DNA of 64,000 bases from Gibbula magus (taxonomy: Eukaryota; Mollusca; Gastropoda; Trochida; Trochidae), in assembly GCA_936450465.1 (NCBI GenBank), contig OW388289.1, positions 72,600,420 to 72,664,419 on the forward strand, in the 5' to 3' direction. The notes below the pieces were generated by a model. It had not been told where the DNA came from and did no database searches. It saw only the letters and a program-made list of their open reading frames with translations. Of the stretch, positions 26,041-37,828 are shown one piece after another. The first letter of the stretch is position 1. Each line of letters begins with the position of its first letter. The translations under genes and the position numbers were made by a program.

Positions 26041-27079
26041 TGTTGCCTCACGTAACACAGTAACTTCATGAACAAAGTAAGCTGAAGGAATGGCGATGAG
26101 TTTTTCATCTTGTGCCAGTTGTTATTTGTCTGAAAATGATAATGCTAGTCCGTTATTTTGTGATGAAATATATATGTGTATATATATATGGTCATGAGTT
26201 CTGAGACCTTCTGCTTCCTGAAAACCACGGAAACTTCTGAATCCAATTCGTAGATCATATAAGACTTAGTGATTTGGGATACCCTGTGACAACGAACACA
26301 TTGTCCGTTACAATACTTTAAAAATTTGTAATAACCAATCTTCTGTGATAATCCTTATATCTACGTTTTTTGTACTGATAAAACGTCGCATCCTTTAAGA
26401 TAAAATGGAGAGAACCCAAATCGGTTCATATGTTCATATATATATGCAATCGTTACTAACAATATACAATTTCGTTTCAAAAGATATTGCCCCATCGAAC
26501 CACCCGTCAGTCCCTCCTTGACGGAAGAAATACACGTACCTCCCCGATACCGATAAAATCAAATCTTAGAAAAAGAGTCTAAAACAGTCATAAATGAACT
26601 AATTAATTACTACAAGAAAAGCTAACGCTAAGCTTTTGTATCTATCTGAAATGGGAGCATGAAACGCTTTCACATCATCAATGAAAACCAGCACCGGTTT
26701 CACTTTCAAATATTCCATGTAGACATAAGTTTCACTTTACCAGGGCGGACAAAGCTTAGTTTCACTTTGAAATGCTCGAGTAACCAGTAGTTAAGTTGCA
26801 CATTGAAATAAATTTAGTTGCATGTAGTGAGTATGCAATCTAAATAAATTTAGATCGACTGCCCTATATTATTGTGATAAAGTCAACACGGTGTAACCTA
26901 ATATTTAAAAAAAACCTGTTGATCTAAATTTATTTAGATTGGAGAGCATTAGTTTGTCTTTAGATTTTGAATAATGCAGACCCCTTCAACATTGCGTGTG
27001 ACTGACAGCACATGGTGTTATGTGGGTAACACTTCCTGGTCCGCTACCCATGCTACAACACACATGTATACACCTGCGC
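26041..27079. other. Intergenic, with a 20-bp inverted repeat at 26838-26939
   Basis: No gene is visible. AATCTAAATAAATTTAGATC at 26838-26857 is the complement of GATCTAAATTTATTTAGATT at 26920-26939, possibly a short foldback element. The rest is AT-rich unique sequence. Confidence 0.5.
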
Positions 27080-27081
27080 CC

Positions 27082-27290
27082 CGTTCAATAGCAGCGAGCG
27101 CTTAAATTGCTCAATGTAGCGCTCAATGTAGCGCTCAATGAGCGCTTCTTCTCTCTTGAACGACACAGTGCAAATTCCTCAAAGTTTGCTCGCCTTGCTA
27201 CGTAGCGCTACATTGAGCAATCGCGTTCAAGATAGGTTTCAAAGTAATCGCTCAAAGAGCGATTACTTTGAAACCTATCTTGAACAAGGC
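27082..27290. mobile_element. Compound foldback with a perfect 29-bp hairpin
   Basis: TTGCTCAATGTAGCG units near 27107-27140 are complemented by CGCTACATTGAGCAA at 27206-27220. Next to this, 27225-27253 and 27257-27285 form a perfect 29-bp palindrome around AAA. The outer ends carry GTTCAA / TTGAAC. It is probably a MITE with sub-terminal repeats. Confidence 0.8.
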
Positions 27291-27659
27291 AATGGAGTAA
27301 CTGCGTGACGTGAACGGGGAAGACGAAACTAAAGATACGTTGATATCGGGACGGCCCAACTGCCGTGTTTAATTAGTATGTATTTTCACGAGTTGACACG
27401 AACCCAGCAACATCTCCACATCATATACCGGTACACATCAGACACTTATACTTCTATGATTTTCAATCAGGTGAGTAAATCTTTTTATTTATAATCTTAA
27501 TTATTATTTAATCAATTTTAAACGACTACAGTTTTTAATCATATTTTGATTATATGTTTTTACATATTATTTATATATGGTACCGTTTATTTCAATTTTG
27601 TTGTTATTATCGCCAATATGGTGCCGTTTTAACTAATTTTATTTGAAATTAAGCATTGC

Positions 27660-28440
27660 CTTTCATTATGATAAAGTTTACATTAAAAAAAATAATGATA
27701 TACATTTTCGCAAGGACATCCGCATACACAGGCAATAACATTTGATAAATTAACTCTGAATAGGTCATCATTTAAACTAGTGCATCTATTTCTTAATCTT
27801 GCGTGTATGATACTTAGTCTTCTGTTTTTACTGTTATAAAATGATGGGGCTTTCTGGAAAGTGGAAGTTATGGCTGATTTAAATTCTGAAGTAGACTGTA
27901 GAGACTTGATGTTATCATTCAACTTGTTCCATGATCTGACTGTATCTATTATGAATGAGTTTTAAAATGAAGACGTTCTAGCGGATGGTTGTATAAAATT
28001 ACACTTATTTCGTAAATTATATCTAGACACAGAAGAAACATGCTGTGGTACTAATTCAGATAGGTAAGAAGGACATTTATGTGTTATTAATTTGTGAAAA
28101 AGGGTCATTTTTTTCTCTTGTCGCCTTTGTTTCAATGATGCCCAGCCGGTTTCAAAATATAAGCTATCTCTAGATGCGAATTTGGTTAATCCAGTTACTA
28201 TTCTAGCAGCTTCAAGTTGAATAATTAAAAATATAAGTTCCAATTTGTTATCATTAAATGCTGAACAGTTGTCCCATAGTTCAGAGGCATATTCAAGAAT
28301 GGGTCTAATGAAAAGTTGATATATAGTGGATAGATTGTGACTACTTAACTTATATTTTAGCTTTCTCAAGGCTGATACCATTTTACCGGCTGAGCATGAA
28401 ATCTTCTCAATATGGTCGTTCCATTTAACGTCATTGGATA
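27660..28440 (-). mobile_element. 5'-truncated LINE ORF2 C-terminal fragment
   Basis: The minus strand encodes NDHIEKISCSAGKMVSALRK, then IYQLFIRPILEYASELWDNC, LEAARIVTGLT, SLYFETGWASLKQRRQEKK and RYNLRNKCNF. This is the typical region after the reverse transcriptase palm in non-LTR elements. It then runs through one in-frame TAA near 27962 into SWNKLNDNI and VNLSNVIACVCGCPCENVYH. It is degenerate and truncated upstream at about 28440. Confidence 0.88.
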
Positions 28441-28833
28441 ACCTAACTGGTTAATGAGAGATCCTGGGATTATATCGGGGATTCATAATGTGCATTTGTT
28501 CACTTGGTTCACCAGATTACTTGGAAGGTACACATTGGGTTATGTACTCTTCAGGTACATTAATTTAAATGAAACTTTGACCATGAAGACTATGATGATT
28601 AATTATTGTATACCGTATGTACATGACTAGGAAGCAACGTCTTCCTTCTATTTCTGTGTAATATGTATTCTCATTTCATACGTCGAATAGTTTTGTTAGT
28701 ATGACGTAGGATCATCATACTGCATATGAATTACCACAAGGAGAGTCACTTTATTCAAACTAGAAATGCATAATATAATGATTTTACACATTGATCACCA
28801 AAAATGTAGTTTCTGTAAACATACTTAGTCTAC
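28441..28833. other. Intergenic, nothing recognised
   Basis: Unique AT-rich sequence between the LINE fragment and the 39-bp minisatellite. No supported open frame. Confidence 0.4.
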
Positions 28834-29792
28834 ATATAGATCCCCAAAAGGGTAGGCTTTATAACTGAAGGTACATATAGATCCCAAAAGGGTAGGCTCT
28901 ATAATGAAGGTACATATATATCCCAAAAGGGTAGGCTTTATAATGAAGGCACATATAGATCGCCAAAGGGTAGGCTCTATAATAAAGGCACATATAGATC
29001 CCAAGAGGGTAGGCTCTATAATGAAGGTACATATATATCCCAAAAGGGTAGGCTTTATAATGAAGGTACATATATATCCCAAAAGGGTAGGCTTTATAAT
29101 GAAGGTACATATAGATCCCAAAAGGGTAGGCTCTATAATGAAGGTACATATAGATCCCAAAAGGGTAGGCTCTATAATGAAGGTACATATATATCCCAAA
29201 AGGGTAGGCTTTATAATGAAGGTACATATAGATCCCAAAAGGGTAGGCTTTATAATGAAGGTACATATAAATCCCAAAAGGGTAAGCTTTATAATGAAGG
29301 TACATATAGATCCCAAAAGGGTAGGCTTTATAATGAAGGTACATATTGATCCCTAAAAGGGTAGGCTTTATAATAAAGGTACATATAGATCCCTAAAAGG
29401 GTAGGCTTTATAATAAAGGCACATATAGATCGCCAAAGGGTAGGCTGTATAATAAAGGCACATATAGATCGCCAAAGGGTAGGCTCTATAATAAAGGCAC
29501 ATATAGATCCCAAGAGGGTAGGCTCTATAATGAAGGTACATATATATCCCAAAAGGGTAGGCTTTATAATGAAGGTACATATAGATCCCAAAAGGGTAGG
29601 CTGTATAATAAAGGCACATATAGATCGCCAAAGGGAAGCCTGTATAATAAAGGCACATATAGATCCCCAAAGGGTAGGCTTTACAATAAAGCAACATGTA
29701 TATATAGATCCCCAAAAGGGTAGGCTCTATAGTAAAGGCACATATAGATCCCCCAAAACGGTAGGCTCTACAATCAAAGCACATATAGATTC
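28834..29792. repeat. 39-bp minisatellite, about 24.5 units
   Basis: The unit contains AAGGTACATATAGATCCCAA and AAGGGTAGGCTTTATAAT. Variants carry GGCACATATAGATCGCC. The length is divisible by three, so both strands stay open (13-residue peptide repeats); these frames are artefacts. The last units diverge toward 29792. Confidence 0.95.
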
Positions 29793-29988
29793 AAAAAGAT
29801 TTTTTTCGTCATGGATTCATTTAAAACGTACCAAATCAATGTTAGGCATCATGCATGTGTGATGTTTGACGTATACCAGTCACACGTGGGCACTTGTGAA
29901 CAGAATCAACACAAAGAGGAGATAATCCACGAGCAAAGATGACATCACATGTAAGGATTGTCCTGAAAGATTCAGACCGGTGTCAGCA

Positions 29989-31135
29989 ATGAACAGCTCG
30001 ACTTTCATCTCCACCAATGAAGACATGGACACATACTGTAAGGGACTTTTCTTTATGGGCATGTATTAGCTTTGTGGTAGGGTAGAATATTTCGTATTTA
30101 ATAATGATGATCCCTAGACCTCACGTCAATGGTATTAACATAGTGATGACAAAAACAAGATGGCTTTTACTTGCATTACGTTCAAAAACTTAGTTTAATA
30201 AATAGTATAAACACGAAAAATGTACACACTGATGTTGTTCTATGAATTTGAGCAGAACAACTTTTGAAACGTTACATTATGATATCAAAACTAATGTTTT
30301 TGAATCGTAAGATTTTGATAACCTACCGATGATATATATTTAGGGTTATGCTTGTTCAGAATTTGACCACTGACTGACTGAGGTCTACTCAAAACAAGTC
30401 ACATTTTAAAACAAATGCATCTGCCCTTCCATGAAGTAATCATAACGCTACGATAATCTGTCGATAATATGAGATATATGGGAGGATTATGCTTGTTCAG
30501 ATAACCACCCAGTTGACCTATGACCTCTGATTCAGCGCCCAGTAGTGGACTGAACGGGACGACGAGACTCTACATCTGTCTCTGGGTGTTCGTTATCCTC
30601 TTCATCATTTCCTTCTTCCTCGTCTGGATCGGCCTTAAAACATGGTGAGGGTCCCTTACATAATGTCTCTTCACAGGGGTTTCAGTACATAATTATACTT
30701 TGTGTGTTCTTAGGTATCATAAATTTAATGTTGAATATAGTTGTCCTTTGAAATAATATAAACTTCAAAACGTTTTGTAAAATTAAAACATTTAACAGTA
30801 AAGGACTCAGAATCCATTATACGGAAAATCAATATTGACTTGGCAACTGTGTTAGTCCCCGAAGTAAGCTCTTATATAAATCAAACCCCAAGAAAAGGAA
30901 GCAAATGTTCGTCCATCACTGATTTTTTAGAGAAGAGTAATTTATTTCATGTATACATAAGAGATTAATAAAACTTCTTCTCGTCCACAATAGGCAGAAA
31001 CACAAGAAGGAAACGGAAACGTTTGCTAGGAACTGTTCTGGAATGGCGAATGCACTACAAAACAACATTGCATACAGATTCATTCCACACACAGAATACG
31101 CAGAACTTGATGACTTCATGCAGAGTGAGGTGTAG
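29989..31135 (+). CDS. Small single-pass membrane protein with tandem YxxPhi motifs
   Basis: Three exons (29989-30037, 30536-30644, 30994-31135) join with matching phases and GT/AG borders (T|GTAAGG, TTCAG|CG, ATG|GTGAGG, AATAG|GC) to a 99-aa frame ending in TAG. The N-terminal ~27 residues are polar with NxS/T sequons (NSS, NGT). Residues about 29-50 are strongly hydrophobic (YICLWVFVILFIISFFLVWI). A basic KTWQKHKK stop-transfer follows, predicting a cytoplasmic tail. The tail contains IAYRFI and EYAEL, two YxxPhi motifs four residues apart, and ends in QSEV, a class I PDZ-ligand pattern. There is no signal peptide, so the N-out topology is inferred. An in-frame open stretch back to about 29929 and a donor at 27471 allow additional 5' exons. 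I do not recognise the family; a KCNE-like subunit or a receptor adaptor are guesses. Confidence 0.6.
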
Positions 31136-32316
31136 TGTTAGCTTTAGTGTGAGTCCGAGCTTCTGATTAATTCTGAACGTGATGACGTCACATTCAGGAA
31201 GTTCCAATTTGGAGTTATTCAATGCGTTCATTCTGGAGATGGGACATTATGACATCAAACTGTATACATTAACATTTGCTGTCTTCATTGAGGTTAATGA
31301 TGATGTCTGATGTCCATTGAACGCAGAAACGCAGATAACATGTGTGATAAATGAAAAGTGATGGCGTCATGAATATTGATGTGTAGCATGTGGATGTCCC
31401 AGACGTCAGTGCTCATGGTGACGTCATATGCAGTGAGGCGAATTCTTGGATGTCCCAGCATTCATAGGGAATATATGTTGAAGCTTGACAGTTGATGCTT
31501 ATTTGTGCTACAAATCGACGATAAAATGCATTATTAGGTTATTCAAGTCGTATCGTCCCTGTGGAACGTTATGGGGGATAATGCAGCTACACAAGACATA
31601 CCTTTGTATCTGCATCGTGTAACAGGGACTCATGAAATATTACACAAACGATTGTTTTCTTTTCAATGCAATTTTATATCGGTTTTCTCTCAGTGAATGA
31701 CAGTGCATGATAAACTGGTAATAGACAGCACTGGAATGACATGACAATTTTTAACGGTCGATTGACATATGTATGTCCTATCAGTCATTTCCAAAATTTG
31801 TTTATATTAGTTCAAATCTGAGATATATATGTCCATACCAACAGACATCTAAATAAAACATATTATATGAGCAACACCCATTGGCCAAACAGTGATGATC
31901 CATGGGAGTTAACCTCCATTCATTTACCTTTTGAATTTTTCTTTGATGATTTTTTCAATTAAATGTTTGCAAAAAATAACATTCTTTAGATATTATTATT
32001 ATATTATAATATTTTATTATATTATTTCAATATTGTCTATAATACGAAAAGATATAAAACATTTATGTTAATACACTGAGGCACACAAACAATAACACTG
32101 GCACTGGTCTTTTTTTAGCAATCATTCAAGGCAATGGCCCCCCATAGCACGAACACTGTACGTGTGGTACTCCCTGAACAACTTGACTTATGTTCGTGTA
32201 AATGAGTGAAATCTGTCAAATTCCGAGATGAATACTGATTGTCATAACAGTGAAAGACCTGCGACAGATTTCTATGATTAGAAAATAAAAGCACCACATT
32301 AAATAATGAGCTTCGG
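31136..32316. other. Possible 3' UTR and intergenic region
   Basis: No supported frame. AATAAA at about 31852 could be a polyadenylation signal for the small membrane protein, about 0.7 kb after its stop. Otherwise AT-rich. Confidence 0.35.
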
Positions 32317-32317
32317 G

Positions 32318-32573
32318 CCGGTGTAACATTGAAAACGTACCCGCGTTGAAAACACACCCGGCGGGTACTTTTTCAACGTTAGATTATGACCCGGGGTCAC
32401 TTTTCAAAACCTCGGGTATTTTTTCAACGTTGAATACTTACCCGACTGTGTAATGATTCAACGTTGACAAAAGACCCGAGGCGTTGAAAAGTGACCCCAG
32501 GTCATTACTCAACGTTGAAAAAGTACCCGCCGGGTATGTTTTTAACGCGGGTACGTTTTCAATCTTACAGGAT
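32318..32573. mobile_element. ~255-bp foldback element
   Basis: The left arm, containing GAAAACGTACCCGCGTT, CGGCGGGTACTTTTTCAACG and GGGGTCACTTTTCAA, is complemented by the right arm (TTGAAAAGTGACCCC, CGTTGAAAAAGTACCCGCCG, AACGCGGGTACGTTTTCAAT). Arms are about 110 bp with scattered mismatches. CAACGTTGA recurs inside. No coding capacity. Confidence 0.88.
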
Positions 32574-32862
32574 CTCCGTTATGCAAATGTATTCTATTCC
32601 TGCTGTGAATTTGATGTAACTTAAGGAATTCTTTCATGTATGTATCATGTTCATCTTTTCTAATTCTTAACTACGATTAAAATGGTGTATGGTAAAAGCA
32701 TTACTTGTGCTCAGCAAAATGCGTCTAGAATGGATTTATGATGAGCTATGATCACGAGGATTGTTCATTCAAATAAACATGACAAGCATAAGGAATTTTT
32801 AAGGCACCGAACCAATTATCACACACAATAAGGCAGACAATATAATTACATATTAAAGGTCC

Positions 32863-33327
32863 ATCCATTGTGTTGTTGGGGGTCACATATTCCAAACGTT
32901 ATAAATGGTGTTACTTTATCGAGGAGTTACCCATAACTACCTTTTTGATGATAGTCGACTTAGTATATTGACGATATGAAGGTAAAAGTAGTGATTTTTT
33001 TTATCGAAAACCGGACAATGCACAGCGTGTGAGTAAAACGTAATTTTGGAATCTTTTAAAACAGACAAAATAACAAATTTGGGTTGATAATGTTGAATAG
33101 GTCATATAACTACTGTGCATGTAAATGGGACGTGTAGTTTCGGTTTCTGCACATGCAAAATGATGTTACTCGATTTTAATTGGAAACTAGTAATTATGAT
33201 AATTAGGCGATTTGGGAAGAATATGCATGCTTAGTGAATTTGTCTGTATTGTAAACGGCCCATACAGTGAGTTGGAGCGTATTAAAGCCAACTATTTTTT
33301 CATGAAACACAATGGATGCACCTTTAA
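32863..33327. mobile_element. TTAA-flanked MITE, copy 1 (465 bp)
   Basis: The ends are TTAAAGGTCCATCCATTGTG and the inverted CACAATGGATGCACCTTTAA. TTAA lies at both borders, which is a piggyBac-type target duplication. A second copy in the same orientation is at 57623-58120. No transposase frame. Confidence 0.88.
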
Positions 33328-34038
33328 CATTGAGCAGTAAATAAACATTCAAAACTGTTTTCAAGCCTGTGAGGAAAGTGTGACTCCATGCAGCACATAA
33401 TGTACAGAATTCTTGAATTGTCGATGTAACAGAAATGCATCTTCAATGTAGTTAGTATCTATTAAACATTTATCATTGACTACCATTTTCTTACACAGTA
33501 CTCTGAATATCGGAAATAATACTCCAGATCGTATGTGAAGGTGACTAGTATATTCACTGCTTACACATTGCCAATGTCGTTATAAGGATGTTTCATGTAC
33601 CTCACAACACACGTGATTTTGATTGGAGTATTACCATTTCTATTCTGAGAAGGGTTGATTGCGGTAAATCATCACAGTTTAATGAAGTAAATAATGACAA
33701 GTCTGTATGGATGGTTTACAATGTTATCAAATAGTACTGTACAGAGTAATGTGAATGATATTAATAACAACGGCGTGTATCTCTAACGTGATTTATATGA
33801 GGGTGATTACCAGGGTTTAACAATATGATTAGCTATGATGAAGCTCTGGATGGTTAAACTTAAGGATGTACCTGTACATCAATATAGACTTGTCATTATT
33901 TGTGAACTAAAACTTCTAAAATGCCTATCAAACAATGGATCCAATGACATACTGGCATTTGAATATTGGATCAGGGATTCATGCACCTCAAAAACATTAT
34001 ATTAATTTTAGACCAACATTTTCAAACCCAATTGAGAA
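33328..34038. other. Region downstream of the caspase-like gene, no gene seen
   Basis: AT-rich sequence that probably includes the 3' UTR of the minus-strand caspase homologue. No clear minus-strand AATAAA was found within about 150 bp of its stop. Confidence 0.35.
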
Positions 34039-37000
34039 CTAAGCTGCACCAGGGTCGATAGTAAGAAAAACCTTTTTCCTCAGAGTGAAGACCGGCGCAG
34101 GCACTTGTTGCTGAGAGCGGGCACCTGCCCTGTATTGCGTGGAGCCCCGAGCGACCTTGTCGTTCACCAGAGTGAGGCAAGAGAGCAGGTCAAGTCTGTC
34201 AGCCTGGCGGTCCAGCACTTCACAGAGAGCTGTGATGTACCAGCTGCCGGACACACTACTCCTGTAGGAGACAAACCCGGGGGAAGTGCAGAACCCCAGG
34301 AGGAAGTCAGACTCGTCCGCAATCACCTCCCGATCCTCCTCCGTTGTCGTGTACACTATGTCCTCATCGGAGTCTGGTCGGTCGCTTTTATCTGGCTCGT
34401 CTTTCATTACATAGGCCCCCATGACGTCCTTACCTCTGTCCACCTGCATGAAGAACAGCTTGGGTTTGCCGGCTAGTGTCGGGCACCTGCTTGCTGTAAA
34501 TTCGCTAGTGATAGACTTGACACTGATACGAACCCCGTCACTACCGTAGATGTAGTCACTCTTCCCGTGACTCAACAAGCAGCAGACAAACGTGTCAAAC
34601 GAAGAGTGGTCAGTCCGTTTCGAGTACTTGTCTATCAACGTTTTTATTTGACCAGAAGATAAATCCTGCTTTAAATCAACCTTGAATCCGAGAGTACGGA
34701 ATGTTTTTTCCAGTCGACTACCGTCATGCTCTGCTCCGTTTCGAGACCGCAACAAGGGATTGTCGAAGTGAATGTTGTTGATGACAAGACAGTGCCCGTG
34801 CGTATGTGCGTTCATCTTGTACCCTATAGCAAAATAAACAAACGATCAGATTCAAGTATTGCATAACAATAGAGGACAGGGTTCTGTAAGTTTATATGAT
34901 TTATATGATATGAACATCTAGATTTTGAACATATTCTATCAAAACGTTATGAAACACAGCATATTCTCTAGTCGTGACCTTGAAAATAACCTAAAGGTCA
35001 ACGAAACTGAAAATTGTTGGTTGATGCTTCCGACATGTCATAATCCTCGCGTTATCGTCATAACCCTCGCCGTGAACACAGCCTCGGGAGGAAATATGGG
35101 TATACCATATAGTAATATCCATATTTCCTCCCAAGCCTGTGGTCCCTCAATAAGTAAGCAAATACAACATACAAACCCTTTGAGTCCGAGAATGCCGGAG
35201 TTTTTTTTATGAGTCCTTTCCAAATTTTATGCGTATTTTATGCAGGATTCATAGGTAAATGTATCACTGTAATCGTTTTAATTAAAGACGTGAATTCAGG
35301 GTGCTTGCTTTGCAGAAGCATGACATTTGCATCCAGAGTATTGCTGAAAGAGACATTGGACTACCTGTATACCCTTCAGGGTCGGTGTGCAGTAGAGCTA
35401 TGTCTATATCCTCATTCACCACGCTGTCTGTCTCCTGGTACACTGTAGACGCTGCTGTTGATGCTGTAGACGTTGTGTTGCGTCCGTCTAGCTCGTCTAA
35501 CGACTCATGACCGTCACCGGAATCACCTTCACTATCACAGAAGCAGTCCAAATTCTTTCGCTGATGGCGTTTAAATTCATGATAAAAATCCGGGTATTTT
35601 TCTCCAAACGAGTCGATTATCATTGCAGAGGGAACCCTTTCTTTGACGAGAAGGTCCCATTTGGCACTGTTGGACGTCCCGGCGCTTATCAGGTCTGAGT
35701 ATTGAACCATCGATATAGCATTTTTCCTCAGCAGATTGGCTGTCAGTCGCTTCACCTGTAATAGCATCAGGTCTTTGAATGTCCCATTAAAAACTACAAC
35801 ATCATGCACCAATGGTCAAATTGAACAATAAAATAAGATATTCGTATGAACGTATACACCTCAACCTGTCTCTTGAAATACATCTGAGCTGTTTATGCTG
35901 ATACAGCAATGCTTGGTGGTGCATAATAAATGTAACAGTCTCAAATAATGTTAACTCTTCTACCTTAATTTATTCTAGATTAAGACAGCCCATTTGACAT
36001 GAAAGTCGTGATGAGCAAGCAAAACACCGAATCTCTTCAACGAGACTCTAGTAAATTATTCTGTCAAATCAAAATTATATGCATGATCATTCTTTTACAT
36101 TATATTATTTATATATTCAGTCGGTTTATACGTATTCGTATTTCTGTTGAAAAAGGGTGTGTTTAAAGAATGACATCCGGTGATCGCGGGAGAAAAATGC
36201 GCCTTGAGTAACGACATGAGACATGAGACAGTGGTACTATAGAAAGGTACTTGAAGACAGTCCCACCCACCTGGACGTAGCGCCTCACTCTACAAGACGT
36301 GCACACATGATACACATTCTCCTCCATCTGATCCAGTTCCTTTACGAGAACCACACACAGGTGGGGGTGGTCCTTGTTCAGGGCGGGGAGGAACACCGTG
36401 TTGAACTCCTCGTACGTCAGTCTGCCACAGATGGTGTTGATGAACTCCGCGTTCCTGTCCCTGGAACCCGGTCTGTCCTTGATGCTGCCCGCCTCGGAGG
36501 TGGAGAGGAGTCCTTTCTGGAAGAGTACGTCCTGGAGGTCGGTCTGCTGGAGCAGTAGGTCGTCTATCAGCTGCTTGAAGCACTTCTCCAGGGCCTTCCT
36601 GTGACGGTGGTTGCTCGCTAGCTTCCGGTCTGGAAAGGGTGTAAACATTGGTGATGGTTGTGATCGGCATAGTTCAGTTGCGGAACCAGAGGGGATATTC
36701 AGGGAGTTCGAAAATAAAACTTTAATAAAATAATGCATTTAACTGCATTCAATGGATGTATATTACAATCAAGTTCATTTGTAAACATAATTGCCTGTAT
36801 GTTTGCAAAGCATTAATGCTCTTCTATATAATACTTTTCAGTGTCGCTTTAAACTCTTTCCGTGTTCTGTTATATTAATGGTGTAAACAAAGCTTAGTTT
36901 TACCTTGTCTAATAGATACCTTCACCGTGTTTGGCTTAAGTGATATAATCCTTCCTATATTCAACATTGTACGGTTTTGCGTTACACTAAAAAAAACATT

Positions 37001-37427
37001 CTTGTGCAGTTCTTAAAACTCCAATGTCATTTCAACCAATACAATCTCCGAATTCAACAAAGAACATGCTCTTCATCTGAAGATTAATCTTACCGAATAC
37101 TTCCTTGGTGCGATGCTTGAAGTTGCTCTTGTCATGTCTCTCCACGATGGAGATGCCTCTCTTCATCCTGTTGAAGGAGTCGATCTGCTCCTCCTCCTGT
37201 CCCTGCTCCTCCAGGAGTGGCACGAACCTCTTGGCGTACTCCTTGTATCGCGTCTCTACGTTCTCCAGAGACTTCCGCATAGCTTCTTCCAGGAGTCGGG
37301 TAATCTTGTCCTCTACATCTCGTACTGTCGTCTCCACACAAGGCTGGACTGCCTGTCTCAGGTCGGCCCTGTGGTCTGCCAGGGTCTTAGTGATGAAGTC
37401 ATTGATGTAATCCTCTCGTACTCCCAT
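34039..37427 (-). CDS. Caspase homologue with two death-fold domains, catalytic Cys replaced
   Basis: Exons on the minus strand: 37427-37094, 36629-36271, 35755-35365 and 34823-34039. Phases agree and give 622 aa. An in-frame TAG just upstream supports the start. Residues 1-111 are charged and helical. Residues about 113-230 (NHRHRKALEKCF...KDHPHLCVVL) and about 232-320 (VKRLTANLLRKN...FYHEFKRH) look like CARD-type death folds. A Ser/Thr/Asp-rich linker leads to the caspase domain, which starts at GYKMNAHTHGHCLVINN. The S1-pocket Arg (R389), the catalytic His (H447 in LLSHG) and the VSYRSSVSGSW loop (R549) are kept. The QACRG pentapeptide is QVDRG, with D490 where the nucleophilic Cys should be. 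It is therefore predicted to be proteolytically dead, a regulator or decoy. The frame is otherwise intact, which argues against a pseudogene. CARD versus DED is less certain. Confidence 0.9.
35080..35137. repeat. Short inverted repeat in a caspase-gene intron
   Basis: GGGAGGAAATATGG and CCATATTTCCTCCC form arms of about 20 bp including flanks, around a ~17-bp loop, in the last intron of the minus-strand caspase homologue. Function unknown. Confidence 0.6.
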
Positions 37428-37828
37428 TTGTTTCCAGTTCTATACCCTGGTTGTGTTGAAATGAATAAAAGTATATATGAGGAGGATGAAAATAAATTAC
37501 TTCCGGTATTGCTAGATCTACCCCGGTTAGGAAATGTATTGTGTAATCAAAGTTAATGTAAATAAGGTAACACTATTGGACAAAAGAATCGATACCAACT
37601 TTTCTGAAACAAACTACTACTGCCAGATAAATTGTAATTTGAATATCTTTGATAAGCATAGATATATTGTAATGCACTTTTTTTTTACTTTAAGTCATTG
37701 ACGCGTATCGCTGTACAGGACATTAAAAACAAAGGTAGGGCTATTCACTCTCTTTTCTAGTCAAAACCTCCCGCTGTAGTTAAACCGCCTTCATTAAACA
37801 TTATTATAAGGAGAAACAATGATACCGA

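Noticed and set aside
28825..29862. Long repetitive frames on both strands in the 39-bp array
   Set aside because: 39 is divisible by three and the unit lacks stops in several frames, so overlapping frames on both strands are expected by chance.
34430..34450. A cryptic intron at CAG|GTGGAC that could hide a normal QACRG
   Set aside because: The frame continues directly into conserved caspase sequence on both sides, with no acceptor that would supply an Ala-Cys.
36223..37556. Plus-strand frames opposite the caspase homologue
   Set aside because: They are antisense shadows of well-supported minus-strand exons.
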